The notes under the pieces are model-generated. The model was not told where the DNA came from. It saw only the letters and a program-made list of their open reading frames with translations, and searched no databases. Positions 36,455 to 45,213 of a DNA stretch of 64,000 nucleotides are shown piece by piece. The translations under genes were made by a program, and so were the position numbers. Numbering within the stretch: position 1 is the stretch's first letter; every line of letters begins with the position of its first letter. The stretch is from assembly GCA_963818695.1 (NCBI GenBank), contig CAWFTG010000005.1:62001-126000 (forward strand), written 5' to 3'. Source of the stretch: AP-15 sp963818695. Lineage in GTDB: Bacteria; Pseudomonadota; Alphaproteobacteria; ATCC43930; CGMCC-115725.

Positions 36455-37596
36455 CACGCAGCACCGCCTTGCGCGACCACCGGCAGAAACACCCGGAACA
36501 CGGTTCGCCGGGGCTGGCTGTCGAATTCGATCACGCCGCCGTGGTCGCCGATTACCTTGGCGACCAGTGCAAGACCGAGGCCAGTGCCGTTCCGTTTTGT
36601 CGTGACGAACGGTTCGAAGAGATGAGGCCGCAGGTCGTCCGGGATGCCGCCGCCGTTATCGGTCACCGACACCATCAAGGGCAGGTGCTGCCGGCCCTCG
36701 CCGCCCGGATGCCTAAGGCGCAGGCCGTGCCGATAAGCCGTCGCGAGAATGATCTCCCCTTCCCCGCTCGGCACTGCCTCGGCCGCATTCTTGACGAGGT
36801 TTAGAAAAACTTGAACGAGCAGATCGCGGTTGCCGTGAACCGATGGCAGCGAGGGGTCGTATTCTTCGACGAGTCGGACGTGGCTGGCAAAACCGGACTG
36901 CGCCGCCCGACGTACCCGCTCGAGCACCTCGTGGATGTTGACCACTTCGCGTTCGATCGGCCGGTGATCGGAGAACGCCTCCATGCGATCGACGAGCGCG
37001 ACGATGCGGTCGGTTTCGTCGCAGATCAGCTGGGTCAGCTCACGTCCGGCCGGATCGGAATCCTGCTCCAGCAATTGCGCCGCGCCGCGGATCCCGGAAA
37101 GCGGGTTTTTGACCTCGTGGGCGAGCATTGCCGCCATTCCGGTAATCGAGCGGGCGGCGTTTCGGTGGGTCAGGTGGCGGTCCATCATCTCCGCCATCGA
37201 GCGCTCGTGCAGTGTGAGCACGAGCGTGTCCGCGCCTTCGCCCGTCAGCGCTCCCTGAATGGTGACCAGGCGCCCCGGGAATCGCGGTCCCTCGAGCGGA
37301 ATGTCGTACTCGGAAATCGTATTGCCGATCCGCCACACCGACTCGACGAGCGCCAGCAGCGGGCTGTGCGGCGCGACGAGATCGGCGAGCGCAGTGCCGC
37401 AGAGCGCGGCCGCGCCGGACCCGAAGAACTGCTCGGCGGCCGGGTTGACGAGGCGGATGGCTCCACCCCGATCGATGACGATCACAGGAAGGGCGAGAGC
37501 TGCCAGGATCACCGCCGCGTCGGGTTGGGCTACCCCGAGAGGACGTGGTTTCGGGTTCGAGCTTGCGCGGTGCCGAAACGGCGTCCTGATGATCAT
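36454..37596 (-). CDS. ntrB: Sensor histidine kinase NtrB
   Basis: This soluble kinase of 380 residues has an N-terminal PAS domain (residues 35-110, with VIVIDRGGAIRLVNPAAEQF). The H-box MLAHEVKNPLSGIRGAAQLL lies near residue 155, and the ATP-binding motifs FLNLVKNAAEA, VTDNGGGIPDDL and GTGLGLALVAKVIGDHGG follow. It phosphorylates NtrC under nitrogen limitation, controlled by PII proteins. Its start overlaps the stop of dusB (ATGA), and its stop overlaps the ntrC start. The dusB-ntrB-ntrC order is characteristic of alphaproteobacteria. Confidence 0.96.
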   Translation of the reverse strand: MIIRTPFRHRASSNPKPRPLGVAQPDAAVILAALALPVIVIDRGGAIRLVNPAAEQFFGSGAAALCGTALADLVAPHSPLLALVESVWRIGNTISEYDIPLEGPRFPGRLVTIQGALTGEGADTLVLTLHERSMAEMMDRHLTHRNAARSITGMAAMLAHEVKNPLSGIRGAAQLLEQDSDPAGRELTQLICDETDRIVALVDRMEAFSDHRPIEREVVNIHEVLERVRRAAQSGFASHVRLVEEYDPSLPSVHGNRDLLVQVFLNLVKNAAEAVPSGEGEIILATAYRHGLRLRHPGGEGRQHLPLMVSVTDNGGGIPDDLRPHLFEPFVTTKRNGTGLGLALVAKVIGDHGGVIEFDSQPRRTVFRVFLPVVAQGGAA

Positions 37597-38579
37597 GTCG
37601 TCCCGCGGGCCAGCAGCGGCTCATAAAAGGATCGAATCAGGTTCCGAACGCGCGCGACATCGATGGTATCGTTGACCGCCGCGCGAAATTCCGCCGACCC
37701 AGGCAGGCCTTTCGAGTACCAGGCAACGTGCTTGCGCGCGATCCGCGCGCCCACCGCAGTCCCATAATGCAGGAGCATTTCCTCGTAATGGCCGAGCACG
37801 ATCTCGAGCTGCGCCGCGAGCGGCGGGTCCGGAACCCGCCGCCGGGTTTTCAGCCATTCGATGACGTGACAGACGAACCACGGCCGTCCGTAGCAGCCGC
37901 GGCCGATCATCAATCCGTCGGCGCCGGATTCCGCCAATGCCCGGTCGGCATCTTCCAACGTGCTTATATCGCCATTGGCCACAACGGGGATCGACACTGC
38001 TTCCTTGACCTGGCGGATGAACCGCCAGTCGGCCGAGCCGGCATAAAGCTGGCAGCGGGTGCGCCCGTGCACGCTGATCATGCGGATGCCGCAGGCTTCG
38101 GCGATGCGGGCGAGCCGCGGCGCGTTGCGGTTTCGCTCGTCCCATCCGGTGCGCATCTTCAGGGTGACCGGCAGGTCGACCGCCTTCACCGTCGCCTCGA
38201 GGATTCGCGCGGCATGGGCCTCGTCGCGCATCAGCGCCGATCCGGCGTGTCCGTTCACCACCTTTTTCACCGGACAACCGAAATTGATGTCGATGATCCG
38301 CGCCCCGCGGTCGGCGTTGAGCCTTGCCGCCTCGGCCATGACACGCGGCTCGCAGCCGGCCAGCTGCACCGCCATCGGCTGCTCATCGGCGCAGCTTCTC
38401 GCCATGGTCATCGATTGACGGGTTTCGCGGATCATCGCCTCGCTGGCGATCATTTCGGAAACGACGAGACCGGCGCCGAGCCGCTTCACAAGCCTGCGGA
38501 ACGGCAGATCGCTGACCCCCGACATCGGAGCGAGGATGACCGGATCGTCGAGAGTTACGGAAGCGATCGAGATGCCCAT
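37593..38579 (-). CDS. dusB: tRNA-dihydrouridine synthase
   Basis: The 328-residue protein has the Dus signatures: APMSGVSDLPFRRLVKRLGA near residue 20, MAVQLAGCEPR, DINFGCPVKKVVNGHAG with the catalytic Cys near residue 100, MRTGWDERNRN, and HGRTRCQLYAGSADW. It reduces uridines in tRNA using FMN and NADPH. It is the first gene of the dusB-ntrB-ntrC operon, as in Rhizobium and Azospirillum, where it is historically called orf1 or nifR3. The region upstream is shared with divergent ispDF. Confidence 0.95.
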   Translation of the reverse strand: MGISIASVTLDDPVILAPMSGVSDLPFRRLVKRLGAGLVVSEMIASEAMIRETRQSMTMARSCADEQPMAVQLAGCEPRVMAEAARLNADRGARIIDINFGCPVKKVVNGHAGSALMRDEAHAARILEATVKAVDLPVTLKMRTGWDERNRNAPRLARIAEACGIRMISVHGRTRCQLYAGSADWRFIRQVKEAVSIPVVANGDISTLEDADRALAESGADGLMIGRGCYGRPWFVCHVIEWLKTRRRVPDPPLAAQLEIVLGHYEEMLLHYGTAVGARIARKHVAWYSKGLPGSAEFRAAVNDTIDVARVRNLIRSFYEPLLARGTT

Positions 38580-38600
38580 AGAATACGCAATTATGCAGTT

Positions 38601-38617
38601 TGCCTATCTAATAGGCA
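38601..38617. promoter_or_regulatory. Palindrome in the dusB-ispDF divergent promoter
   Basis: TGCCTAT-CTA-ATAGGCA is a perfect 7-bp inverted repeat, 22 bases upstream of the dusB start codon, in an AT-rich region shared by dusB-ntrBC and ispDF. Position and symmetry suggest an operator. It does not match the NtrC consensus (TGCACC...GGTGCA). Confidence 0.4.
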
Positions 38618-38711
38618 GATATTAGCTCTTTTGATTTTGCGGCGCAACATCAATGCTTAAGGGCAATTGCGGCGTAATGGCATGGGGCCGACCAGTGGGT
38701 TAAGCTGAGGG

Positions 38712-39866
38712 ATGTCGTCGGTTTATGCGCTCGTAGTCGCGGCGGGCCAGGGCAGCCGATTTGGCGGCTCTCGTCCCAAGCAGTACATGCCGCTCGCAGG
38801 CACGACTGTCTTGCGCCATGCACTCGCTGCGCTCGGCGGGCACAGGCTCATCGCAAATGTGTTGGTCGCGATCAGGCCCGAGGACAGAGCGCTGTTCGAC
38901 AGCAGCGTCGCCGGCTTGACCGTGATGCCGCCGGTCGCCGGCGGCCCGACGCGCCAGGAATCCGTTCGCCTCGGCCTCGAAGCATTGGCCGCCTATTGCC
39001 CGCACCGTGTACTCATTCATGATGGGGCGCGGCCCTTTCCGGATCAGCAGCTCCTCGACCGGGTCATTGATGGTCTGGACAAGGCAGTTGCGGCGATCCC
39101 TTGCCTGCCCTTGCGCGACACGATCAAGCGCGCCGAGGGCGGGACCATTCGGGAGACGATCGACCGCTCCGCGCTGTGGTGCGCGCAGACCCCGCAGGGC
39201 TTTCACTTCGAGGCGATCTTCGCCGCCCACCGCGCCGCGATCGGCCGTGAGCTGACCGACGATGCCGCAGTCGCCGAGGCAGCGGGCCTGGCGCCGTTGA
39301 TCGTCGACGGCAGCGAAGACAATCTGAAGGTTACGACTGCAGCGGACCTTGCCGCGGCCGAGCGCCTGCTCGCCGCCCGGCAGAGCGATGTCCGCGTCGG
39401 CCAGGGCTTCGACGTGCACCCCTTTGCGCCGGGCGATCATCTCTGGATATGCGGTGTCAGGGTTCCGCATGGCATGAGCCTCGCCGGACATTCCGACGCC
39501 GATGTCGGGCTGCACGCGCTGACCGACGCGGTGCTCGGCGCGATCGGGGCCGGCGACATCGGCATGCATTTCCCACCGAGCGACCCGCGCTGGCGCGGCG
39601 CCGCGTCCGACCAGTTCCTGAGCCACGCCGCCGATCTCGTGCGCGCGCGGGGCGGCGCCATTGCCGCGGTCGACGTCACGATCATCTGCGAACGGCCCAA
39701 GATCGCGCCCTATCGCGCGGCGATGGTCGAGCGGATCGCCGCCGTCCTCGGCATCACGCCCGATCGCGTCAGCGTCAAGGCGACGACCACCGAGAAGCTC
39801 GGCTTTACCGGCCGCGCCGAAGGCATGGCCGCGCAGGCCGTCGCCACCGTGCGTCTGCCGTTCTGA
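38712..39866 (+). CDS. ispDF: Bifunctional IspD/IspF isoprenoid enzyme
   Basis: The N-terminal half (about residues 1-225) is IspD, with VVAAGQGSRFGGSRPKQYMP and VLIHDGARPF. The C-terminal half (226-384) is IspF, with RVGQGFDVHPF and HSDADVGLHALTDAVLGA, whose D and H residues bind the active-site metal. The fusion catalyses the cytidylyltransferase and cyclodiphosphate-forming steps of the non-mevalonate isoprenoid pathway. It is typical of alphaproteobacteria. Length is normal and the frame is intact. pgpA overlaps its stop. Confidence 0.96.
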   Translation: MSSVYALVVAAGQGSRFGGSRPKQYMPLAGTTVLRHALAALGGHRLIANVLVAIRPEDRALFDSSVAGLTVMPPVAGGPTRQESVRLGLEALAAYCPHRVLIHDGARPFPDQQLLDRVIDGLDKAVAAIPCLPLRDTIKRAEGGTIRETIDRSALWCAQTPQGFHFEAIFAAHRAAIGRELTDDAAVAEAAGLAPLIVDGSEDNLKVTTAADLAAAERLLAARQSDVRVGQGFDVHPFAPGDHLWICGVRVPHGMSLAGHSDADVGLHALTDAVLGAIGAGDIGMHFPPSDPRWRGAASDQFLSHAADLVRARGGAIAAVDVTIICERPKIAPYRAAMVERIAAVLGITPDRVSVKATTTEKLGFTGRAEGMAAQAVATVRLPF

Positions 39867-40369
39867 AGAACACTCGTAGTGGGCTCGGGCTGCCGCTTTG
39901 GCATCCGGCGCTGGTGCTCGGGACCTGGTTCGGCGCAGGCTTGCTGCCGGTCATGCCGGGAACCTGGGGCTCACTCGCCGCCCTGCCCTGCACCTGGGCG
40001 ATCCGCAGCCGGTGGGGCGTCGCAGGGCTTGCGATCGCCGCGATAATCGTCTTTGCCGTCGGTTGTTGGGCCGCAGGGACGCTCGCCAAAACGAGCGGGG
40101 TAAAAGACCCCGGCGCGGTCGTAATCGACGAGGTCGCAGCGCAGTGGCTGGTGCTGCTACCTGCGCCCCTCGATCCCCTATCCGATGCTGCCGCCCTCCT
40201 GCTCTTCCGGATCTTCGACATCTGGAAGCCGTGGCCGGTACGATGGGCCGACCGTCGGGTTCAGGGTGGGCTCGGCACCATGCTCGACGATCTGCTGGTT
40301 GCGGTCTACGCTGTTCTGGTGTTTGTCGTGCTGTTGCCGATAGGTGGAGCATTCGGTGTTCGAAGCTGA
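39863..40369 (+). CDS. pgpA: Phosphatidylglycerophosphatase A with non-canonical start
   Basis: The product reads PLWHPALVLGTWFGAGLLP, then PGTWGSLAALP, DPGAVVIDEVAAQW with the conserved acidic residues, and a C-terminal FRIFDIWKPWPVRWAD. This is PgpA, an inner-membrane phosphatase of phosphatidylglycerol synthesis. No ATG, GTG or TTG precedes the conserved N-terminus in frame. The best candidate is a CTG at 39863 that overlaps the ispDF stop (CTGA), giving 168 residues, a normal length. A GTG at 39914 would cut into the conserved region. Confidence 0.85.
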   Translation: MKNTRSGLGLPLWHPALVLGTWFGAGLLPVMPGTWGSLAALPCTWAIRSRWGVAGLAIAAIIVFAVGCWAAGTLAKTSGVKDPGAVVIDEVAAQWLVLLPAPLDPLSDAAALLLFRIFDIWKPWPVRWADRRVQGGLGTMLDDLLVAVYAVLVFVVLLPIGGAFGVRS

Positions 40370-40847
40370 AACGCTGAGCCTCGCGCAATCGGCGCTCGAC
40401 GCCTGCCGTGCCCGCAATTGGCGGCTGGCGACTGCGGAATCCTGCACCGGCGGGCTGGTCGCCGCCGCGCTGACCGCGATTGCGGGTTCGTCCGAAGTCG
40501 TAGAGCGGGGGTTCATAACTTACTCGAACGAGGCGAAATCGGAGCTGCTGGGGGTTCCTCCCGAAACGATCGCCGCGCATGGCGCCGTCAGCGCCGAGAC
40601 TGCCGCGGCGATGGCGCAAGGCGCGCTCGCCCGCGCCCCGGTTGACCTGGCGGTCTCGGTCGCCGGCATCGCCGGCCCCGGCGGCGCCACCCCGACAAAG
40701 CCCGTTGGCCTGGTGTTGTTCGGTTTGGCGCGCCGTAACGGCGAATGCCGCACCGAACGCCGCGTCTTTCGCGGCGACCGCGAGGCCGTGCGGAAAGCCG
40801 CGTTAGAGGTGGCCCTGCGACTGCTCGATGCGGAGGCGCACCGGTGA
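40353..40847 (+). CDS. pncC: Nicotinamide-nucleotide amidase (CinA C-terminal family)
   Basis: The protein has the CinA C-domain only: LATAESCTGGLVAAALTAI near residue 30, the characteristic ERGFITYSNEAKSELLGV, GAVSAETAAAMA, and VAGIAGPGGATPTKPVG. This enzyme deamidates NMN to NaMN. The GTG at 40353 is preceded by GGTGGAG and lies inside the end of pgpA (17-base overlap); an upstream GTG at 40344 is also possible. Length is about 164 residues. It converges with ureG, nine bases away. Confidence 0.9.
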   Translation, partial: SVFEAETLSLAQSALDACRARNWRLATAESCTGGLVAAALTAIAGSSEVVERGFITYSNEAKSELLGVPPETIAAHGAVSAETAAAMAQGALARAPVDLAVSVAGIAGPGGATPTKPVGLVLFGLARRNGECRTERRVFRGDREAVRKAALEVALRLLDAEAHR

Positions 40848-40856
40848 GCGCAGCCT

Positions 40857-41459
40857 TCAAAGACCGCCCTGTGTCACGACGAAATCACGGACGCAGTCGA
40901 CGCCTTCGCCAGTCTTCAGGTTGGTGAAGACGAAGCGACGATTGCCGCGCATCCGCCTGGCGTCGCGGTCCATGATTTCGAGGCTGGCGCCGACCAGCGG
41001 CGCGAGATCGATCTTGTTGATGACGAGGAGGTCGGAGCGGGTGATCCCCGGTCCGCCTTTGCGCGGGATTTTGTCGCCGGCGGCGACATCGATCACGTAA
41101 ATCGTCAGATCGGCAAGCTCGGGGGAGAAGGTTGCGGCAAGGTTGTCGCCGCCGGACTCGATGAGGATCAGATCGAGATCCGGAAAAAGGCGGTGCATCT
41201 CGGCGATGGCCGCGAGGTTTATCGAGGCGTCCTCGCGGATCGCGGTGTGCGGGCAGCCGCCGGTCTCGACGCCGCGGATCCGCTCGGGCGGCAAGGCGCC
41301 GCTGCGCGTCAGGAATTCGGCATCCTCGCGGGTGTAGATGTCGTTGGTGATCGCGGCAATCTCGTAACGGCCGCGCATCCTCTTGCATAGCCAATCCATC
41401 AGCGCGGTCTTGCCCGACCCGACCGGACCGCCGATGCCGACCCGCAACGGATTGCTCAT
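40857..41459 (-). CDS. ureG: Urease accessory GTPase UreG
   Basis: The 200-residue SIMIBI GTPase starts NPLRVGIGGPVGSGKTALMD (P-loop). It has the nickel-binding CPH in GVETGGCPHTAIRED, ESGGDNLAATFSPELAD, and the NKID specificity motif in LLVINKIDLAP. It powers nickel insertion into urease together with UreD, UreE and UreF. It is the last gene of the urease operon; its start overlaps the ureF stop by four bases. Confidence 0.97.
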   Translation of the reverse strand: MSNPLRVGIGGPVGSGKTALMDWLCKRMRGRYEIAAITNDIYTREDAEFLTRSGALPPERIRGVETGGCPHTAIREDASINLAAIAEMHRLFPDLDLILIESGGDNLAATFSPELADLTIYVIDVAAGDKIPRKGGPGITRSDLLVINKIDLAPLVGASLEIMDRDARRMRGNRRFVFTNLKTGEGVDCVRDFVVTQGGL

Positions 41460-42187
41460 GAGCGAAAGAGCCTAGTGTACTGGGTTTCGTGATCCATCGA
41501 GGCGAGCTCGACGGCAAAGGCCGCGCTGCCGAACGCCTCCGGGGCGCGGGACAACGCGCCGGCGACTGCCGCGCTGATGACAGGCTCCAGCGCTGCCACG
41601 ATGCGCTGACCGTCGGTTTGCCCAATAATCCCGAGCCGCAAGCCGGCAGATACCAGATTGGACGCCAAAGCCTGCAGATATCCGAGCAGCGCGCAGTCAA
41701 GGCCGATGCCTGCCTGCGCCGTCGCGGCGCCCACCGCTGCAGCGTAGCACACCGCGCCGCCGCTTTCGCTGAGCCCCTCAGCCCAGCGATCGAGAAACGG
41801 ATTAGGCCACGCGGCGCGGCAGGTGGCGAGGAACGCCTCGCCTTGCCCAGTTGTCTCGAGCCGGGTTTCGGCGGTGGCGCGAAACGCGACGCCACGCCGG
41901 TTGGCCTCGATCAGCGCTCTGATGTCGTCCGCCGCCGACGCCCGATATGCATCGCGAAGGATATCCGCATCAATGCGCCCTCCGCCCGAAGCGAGAACGG
42001 CGCCGATCCAGCGTTGCAGAGAGTCCCGGCCGCGGACGGCACCGCTCGCCACCGCCGCTTCGAGGCCGTGCGAAAAGGCGAAGGAGCCGATCGGAAACCC
42101 CGGAGACAGCCACGCCAACATTCTGTAAAGCCCGGCGCCGAAACCGCTCTCCTGCGGGACGGGCAATGGGCTTTTCGGGTCAGTCAT
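41456..42187 (-). CDS. ureF: Urease accessory protein UreF
   Basis: The all-helical product of about 243 residues shows the family motifs LYRMLAWLSPGFPIGSFAFS near residue 20 and SHGLEAAVASGAV, and a C-terminal helix with ASMDHETQYTRLFRS. UreF acts with UreD and UreG as the maturation platform. The ATG at 42187 is eight bases inside the end of ureE; another ATG two codons upstream (42193) is equally possible. Confidence 0.93.
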   Translation of the reverse strand: MTDPKSPLPVPQESGFGAGLYRMLAWLSPGFPIGSFAFSHGLEAAVASGAVRGRDSLQRWIGAVLASGGGRIDADILRDAYRASAADDIRALIEANRRGVAFRATAETRLETTGQGEAFLATCRAAWPNPFLDRWAEGLSESGGAVCYAAAVGAATAQAGIGLDCALLGYLQALASNLVSAGLRLGIIGQTDGQRIVAALEPVISAAVAGALSRAPEAFGSAAFAVELASMDHETQYTRLFRS

Positions 42188-42620
42188 GCTCATGATAGGC
42201 GCCAGCTTCCGGGTCGAACGGCGCGTCCAATTCGACGATCCGACCGCCAAGGCCGGTCACCATCTCGGCTATCACATCATCGGGCCGGATGCGCAGCCGT
42301 TCGCCGGCGATTTGCACCGGCAGGTGCCGGTTGCCGAGATGCCAGGCAATCCGCAGCAAATCTAAGCCACTGGCAGCGGCAATCTCGAATAGCGGCTCGG
42401 CGGCCGCACTGACGCAGAGATAGCCGCCGCCTTCCAGTTCGAGACCGTCGCCGTTGACCAAGTGATACGCGCGAGGTAGATCAAGGAGAAACGACTCGCC
42501 TGAATCGGCGACGAGGCGGATGCGCCGGCGGTGCCGGTCGAGATAGGGGATGGTTACCGTGTCAAGTGCAGCCGTCTTCGGCCATTCCCCGCGCCGATGC
42601 ACTGCAATCGCGCGCCGCAT
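42180..42620 (-). CDS. ureE: Urease nickel chaperone UreE
   Basis: The ATG at 42620 gives MRRAIAVHRRGEWPKTAALD and a product of 146 residues. The UreE N-domain is followed by the metal-binding domain with AWHLGNRHLPVQI, whose His binds nickel at the dimer interface. The C-terminus is short (EAGAYHEHD) and lacks the long His-rich tail of other UreE proteins. Codons upstream of 42620 belong to a repeat and were excluded. Confidence 0.93.
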   Translation of the reverse strand: MRRAIAVHRRGEWPKTAALDTVTIPYLDRHRRRIRLVADSGESFLLDLPRAYHLVNGDGLELEGGGYLCVSAAAEPLFEIAAASGLDLLRIAWHLGNRHLPVQIAGERLRIRPDDVIAEMVTGLGGRIVELDAPFDPEAGAYHEHD

Positions 42621-42625
42621 CAAGA

Positions 42626-42713
42626 ATTCGCAATGAGAAAGTGAGGCAGTGAGGTAAACCGCTGCGGACTGCAAATTATCATCATCTCATCGCTTCGCCA
42701 TCTCATTGTGAAT
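42626..42713. repeat. Inverted repeat between ureC and ureE
   Basis: The ends ATTCGCAATGAG and CTCATTGTGAAT are near-perfect inverted copies about 65 bases apart. An element with the same ends lies between the CoA-transferase subunit genes at 58108-58179. Both sit inside operons and could form RNA hairpins. Confidence 0.7.
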
Positions 42714-42722
42714 CATCATTAT

Positions 42723-44433
42723 TCAATAAAGGAAATATCGCTGGGCCATTGGCAATACGGTAGCCGGTTCACAAGTCAGGTGGACGCCGTCGGCGCGCAC
42801 CTCGTAGGTCTCGGGATCGACTTCAATGTGAGGCGTCGCGTCGTTGAGCAACATGCGCTTCTTGTCGATTGCACGGATGCCGCGCGCCGGCAGCACGGTG
42901 CGTTGCAGCGCGAGCTGTTCGTGGAGCCGCCGCTCGATTGCAATCGTAGGCAAGAACGTGACGCAGGACGCCGATAATGCGCGGCCGAAGGCGCCGAACA
43001 TCGGCCGATAATGGACCGGCTGGGGAGTCGGGATCGAGGCGTTCGGGTCGCCCATCAAGGCCGCGGCGATCGTCCCCGCTTTCAGTACGAGATCGGGCTT
43101 TACTCCGAAAAAGGCCGGCGACCACACGACGAGATCGGCGAGCTTGCCGACCTCGACCGAGCCGATGTGCTCGGCGAGGCCATGCGTCAGCGCCGGGTTG
43201 ATCGTGTATTTCGCGATATAGCGCTTCGCCCGGAAATTGTCCGACCGGTCGCTATCCTCCGGCAGCCGGCCGCGCTGCCGCTTCATCTTGTCCGCGGTCT
43301 GCCACGTGCGGATGATGACCTCGCCGACCCGGCCCATCGCTTGGCTGTCGGAGGACATCATGCTGAACGCGCCGAGATCGTGCAGGATGTCCTCGGCGGC
43401 GATCGTCTCGCGCCGGATCCGGCTCTCGGCGAAAGCGACATCCTCGGGGATGCGCGGGTCGAGGTGATGGCAGACCATCAGCATGTCGAGATGCTCGTCG
43501 ACGGTGTTGACGGTGAACGGGCGGGTCGGGTTGGTCGACGAGGGCAGCACGTTCGGCAATCCGCACAACTTGATGATGTCGGGGGCGTGGCCGCCCCCCG
43601 CCCCTTCGGTGTGAAAGGCATGGATGTTGCGGCCCTTGAACGCCGCGATCGTATCCTCGACAAACCCTAACTCGTTGAGCGTGTCGGTATGGATCGCGAC
43701 CGCAATGTCCAATTGCTCGGCGACGCCGAGGCAGGTGTCGATTGCCGCCGGGGTCGTTCCCCAATCCTCGTGAAGTTTCAATCCGCAGGCGCCGGCCTCG
43801 ACCATCTCGATGAGCGCGCGCGGGTCCGACGCATTGCCTTTGCCGAAGAAGCCGAGATTGACCGGCAGCCCTTCCGCTGCCTGCAGTATCCGGCCCAGAT
43901 GCCACGGGCCCGGCGTGCAGGTCGTCGCCGCGGTGCCGGCAGCGGGGCCCGTGCCTCCCCCGAGCATTGTCGTGATGCCGCTGTAGAGCGCCTCCTCGAC
44001 CAGCTGCGGGCAGATGAAATGGATATGCGAGTCGATGCCGCCGGCGGTGACGATGCGGCCCTCTCCGGCGATCGCTTCGGTCCCTGGGCCGATCACGATG
44101 TCGACGCCGGGCTGGATATCGGGGTTGCCGGCTTTGCCGATCCCGCTGATGCGGCCGTCGCGGATGCCGATATCGGCTTTGACGATGCCCCAATAGTCAA
44201 GGATCACGGCATTGGTGATGACGGTGTCGACGGCGCCGTCGGCGCGGCGTCGCCTGGCCCTGCCCCATGCCGTCGCGGATGACCTTGCCGCCGCCGAATT
44301 TGACCTCTTCGCCATAGATCGTGCGGTCGCTCTCGATCTCGATGATGAGCTCGGTATCGGCCAAGCGCAGCCGATCGCCGGTTGTCGGCCCGAACATGGC
44401 GGCATAGGCCTCGCGCGGAATCGCCCTCGGCAT
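42723..44433 (-). CDS. ureC: Urease alpha subunit, frameshifted near N-terminus
   Basis: This is the catalytic subunit hydrolysing urea to ammonia and carbamate. The N-terminal 62 residues (PREAYAAMFGPTTGDRLRLA, FGGGKVIRDGMGQ) are in one frame. One extra base at about 44248 forces a shift to continue ADGAVDTVITNAVILDYWG and the rest. The nickel site is complete: HIHFICPQ, the carbamylated lysine in CGLKLHEDWG, AIHTDTLNE, HTEGAGGGHAPD, and the flap Cys/His in MVCHHLDP. The repaired length is about 569 residues, as expected. Such a conserved enzyme with one simple indel suggests an assembly error. Confidence 0.93.
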
Positions 44434-44437
44434 ACCC

Positions 44438-44746
44438 CTATCCCAGCTTGCCGTTGATCCGGCCGTTGAAGCCGATCACTCGTCGCTCCCCGGCATAGGC
44501 GACGAGCCTCACCTCGCGGCTCTGCCCCGGCTCGAACCGCGTCGCCGTCCCGGCCGGGATATCGAGGCGGAAGCCGCGCGCCTGCTCGCGGTCGAACGCG
44601 AGCGCCGCGTTGGTTTCGTAGAAATGATAATGCGAGCCGACCTGGATCGGGCGGTCGCCGGTATTGGCGACGATCAGGGTCACGGTCGGGCGGCCGGCGT
44701 TGATCTCGATTTCGCCGGCGGCGGTGATCAGTTCTCCGGGGATCAT
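44438..44746 (-). CDS. ureB: Urease beta subunit
   Basis: The 102-residue protein starts MIPGELITAAGEIEINAG and has VANTGDRPIQVGSHYHFYETN, GTATRFEPGQSREVRLVAYA and a C-terminal GFNGRINGKL. This is the separate-subunit form typical of bacteria. It lies four bases upstream of ureC. A GC-rich palindromic repeat separates it from ureA. Confidence 0.96.
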   Translation of the reverse strand: MIPGELITAAGEIEINAGRPTVTLIVANTGDRPIQVGSHYHFYETNAALAFDREQARGFRLDIPAGTATRFEPGQSREVRLVAYAGERRVIGFNGRINGKLG

Positions 44747-44764
44747 CCCCCCTCCTGCGGAGTA

Positions 44765-44830
44765 CCCCTCACCCCTGCCCTCTCCGCGAGCGGAGAGAGG
44801 GAGGGCCCGCCTAGCGGGCGGGTGAGGGGC
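44765..44830. repeat. Palindromic repeat between ureA and ureB
   Basis: The element begins CCCCTCACCC, has a central CTCTCCGCGAGCGGAGAG hairpin and ends GGGTGAGGGGC, the same family as at 16486-16555 and 10180-10226. The transcript from ureA to ureB would carry this hairpin. Confidence 0.8.
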
Positions 44831-44864
44831 AGCAAGCGGCGGTTGTCAGCCTGTTGCTCATATT

Positions 44865-45167
44865 TCACCGGATCGGCTCGTGCACCGTGACGAGCTTGGT
44901 TCCGTCCGGAAAGGTCGCCTCGACCTGAATTTCATGGATCATCTCGGGCACTCCCTCCATGACTTGACCGCGCCCCACGACCGCGGCCCCGTCGCGCATC
45001 AACTCGGCCACGCTCTTGCCGTCGCGCGCGCCTTCGAGCACGTAATCTGTGATCAGCGCCACCGCTTCGGGGTAATTGAGCTTGACGCCACGCTTTAGCC
45101 GGCGCTCGGCAACCATGGCCGCCACCGATACCAGAAGCTTGTCCTTCTCGCGCGGAGTCAGGTTCAT
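44865..45167 (-). CDS. ureA: Urease gamma subunit
   Basis: The 100-residue protein begins MNLTPREKDKLLVSVAAMVA and contains GVKLNYPEAVALITDYVLEG and the C-terminal EATFPDGTKLVTVHEPI. It is complete and of normal length. It is the first structural gene of the urease set on this strand. The DUF190 gene ends 46 bases upstream. Confidence 0.96.
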   Translation of the reverse strand: MNLTPREKDKLLVSVAAMVAERRLKRGVKLNYPEAVALITDYVLEGARDGKSVAELMRDGAAVVGRGQVMEGVPEMIHEIQVEATFPDGTKLVTVHEPIR

Positions 45168-45213
45168 AGGATCCCTACACCTGCCCGTTTACGTAGCATT
45201 AACCGTGCCATAC

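Noticed and set aside
43252..44193. Minus-strand open frame of 313 codons in a different phase from ureC
   Set aside because: Out-of-phase shadow of the urease alpha subunit; very Arg-rich and without motifs.
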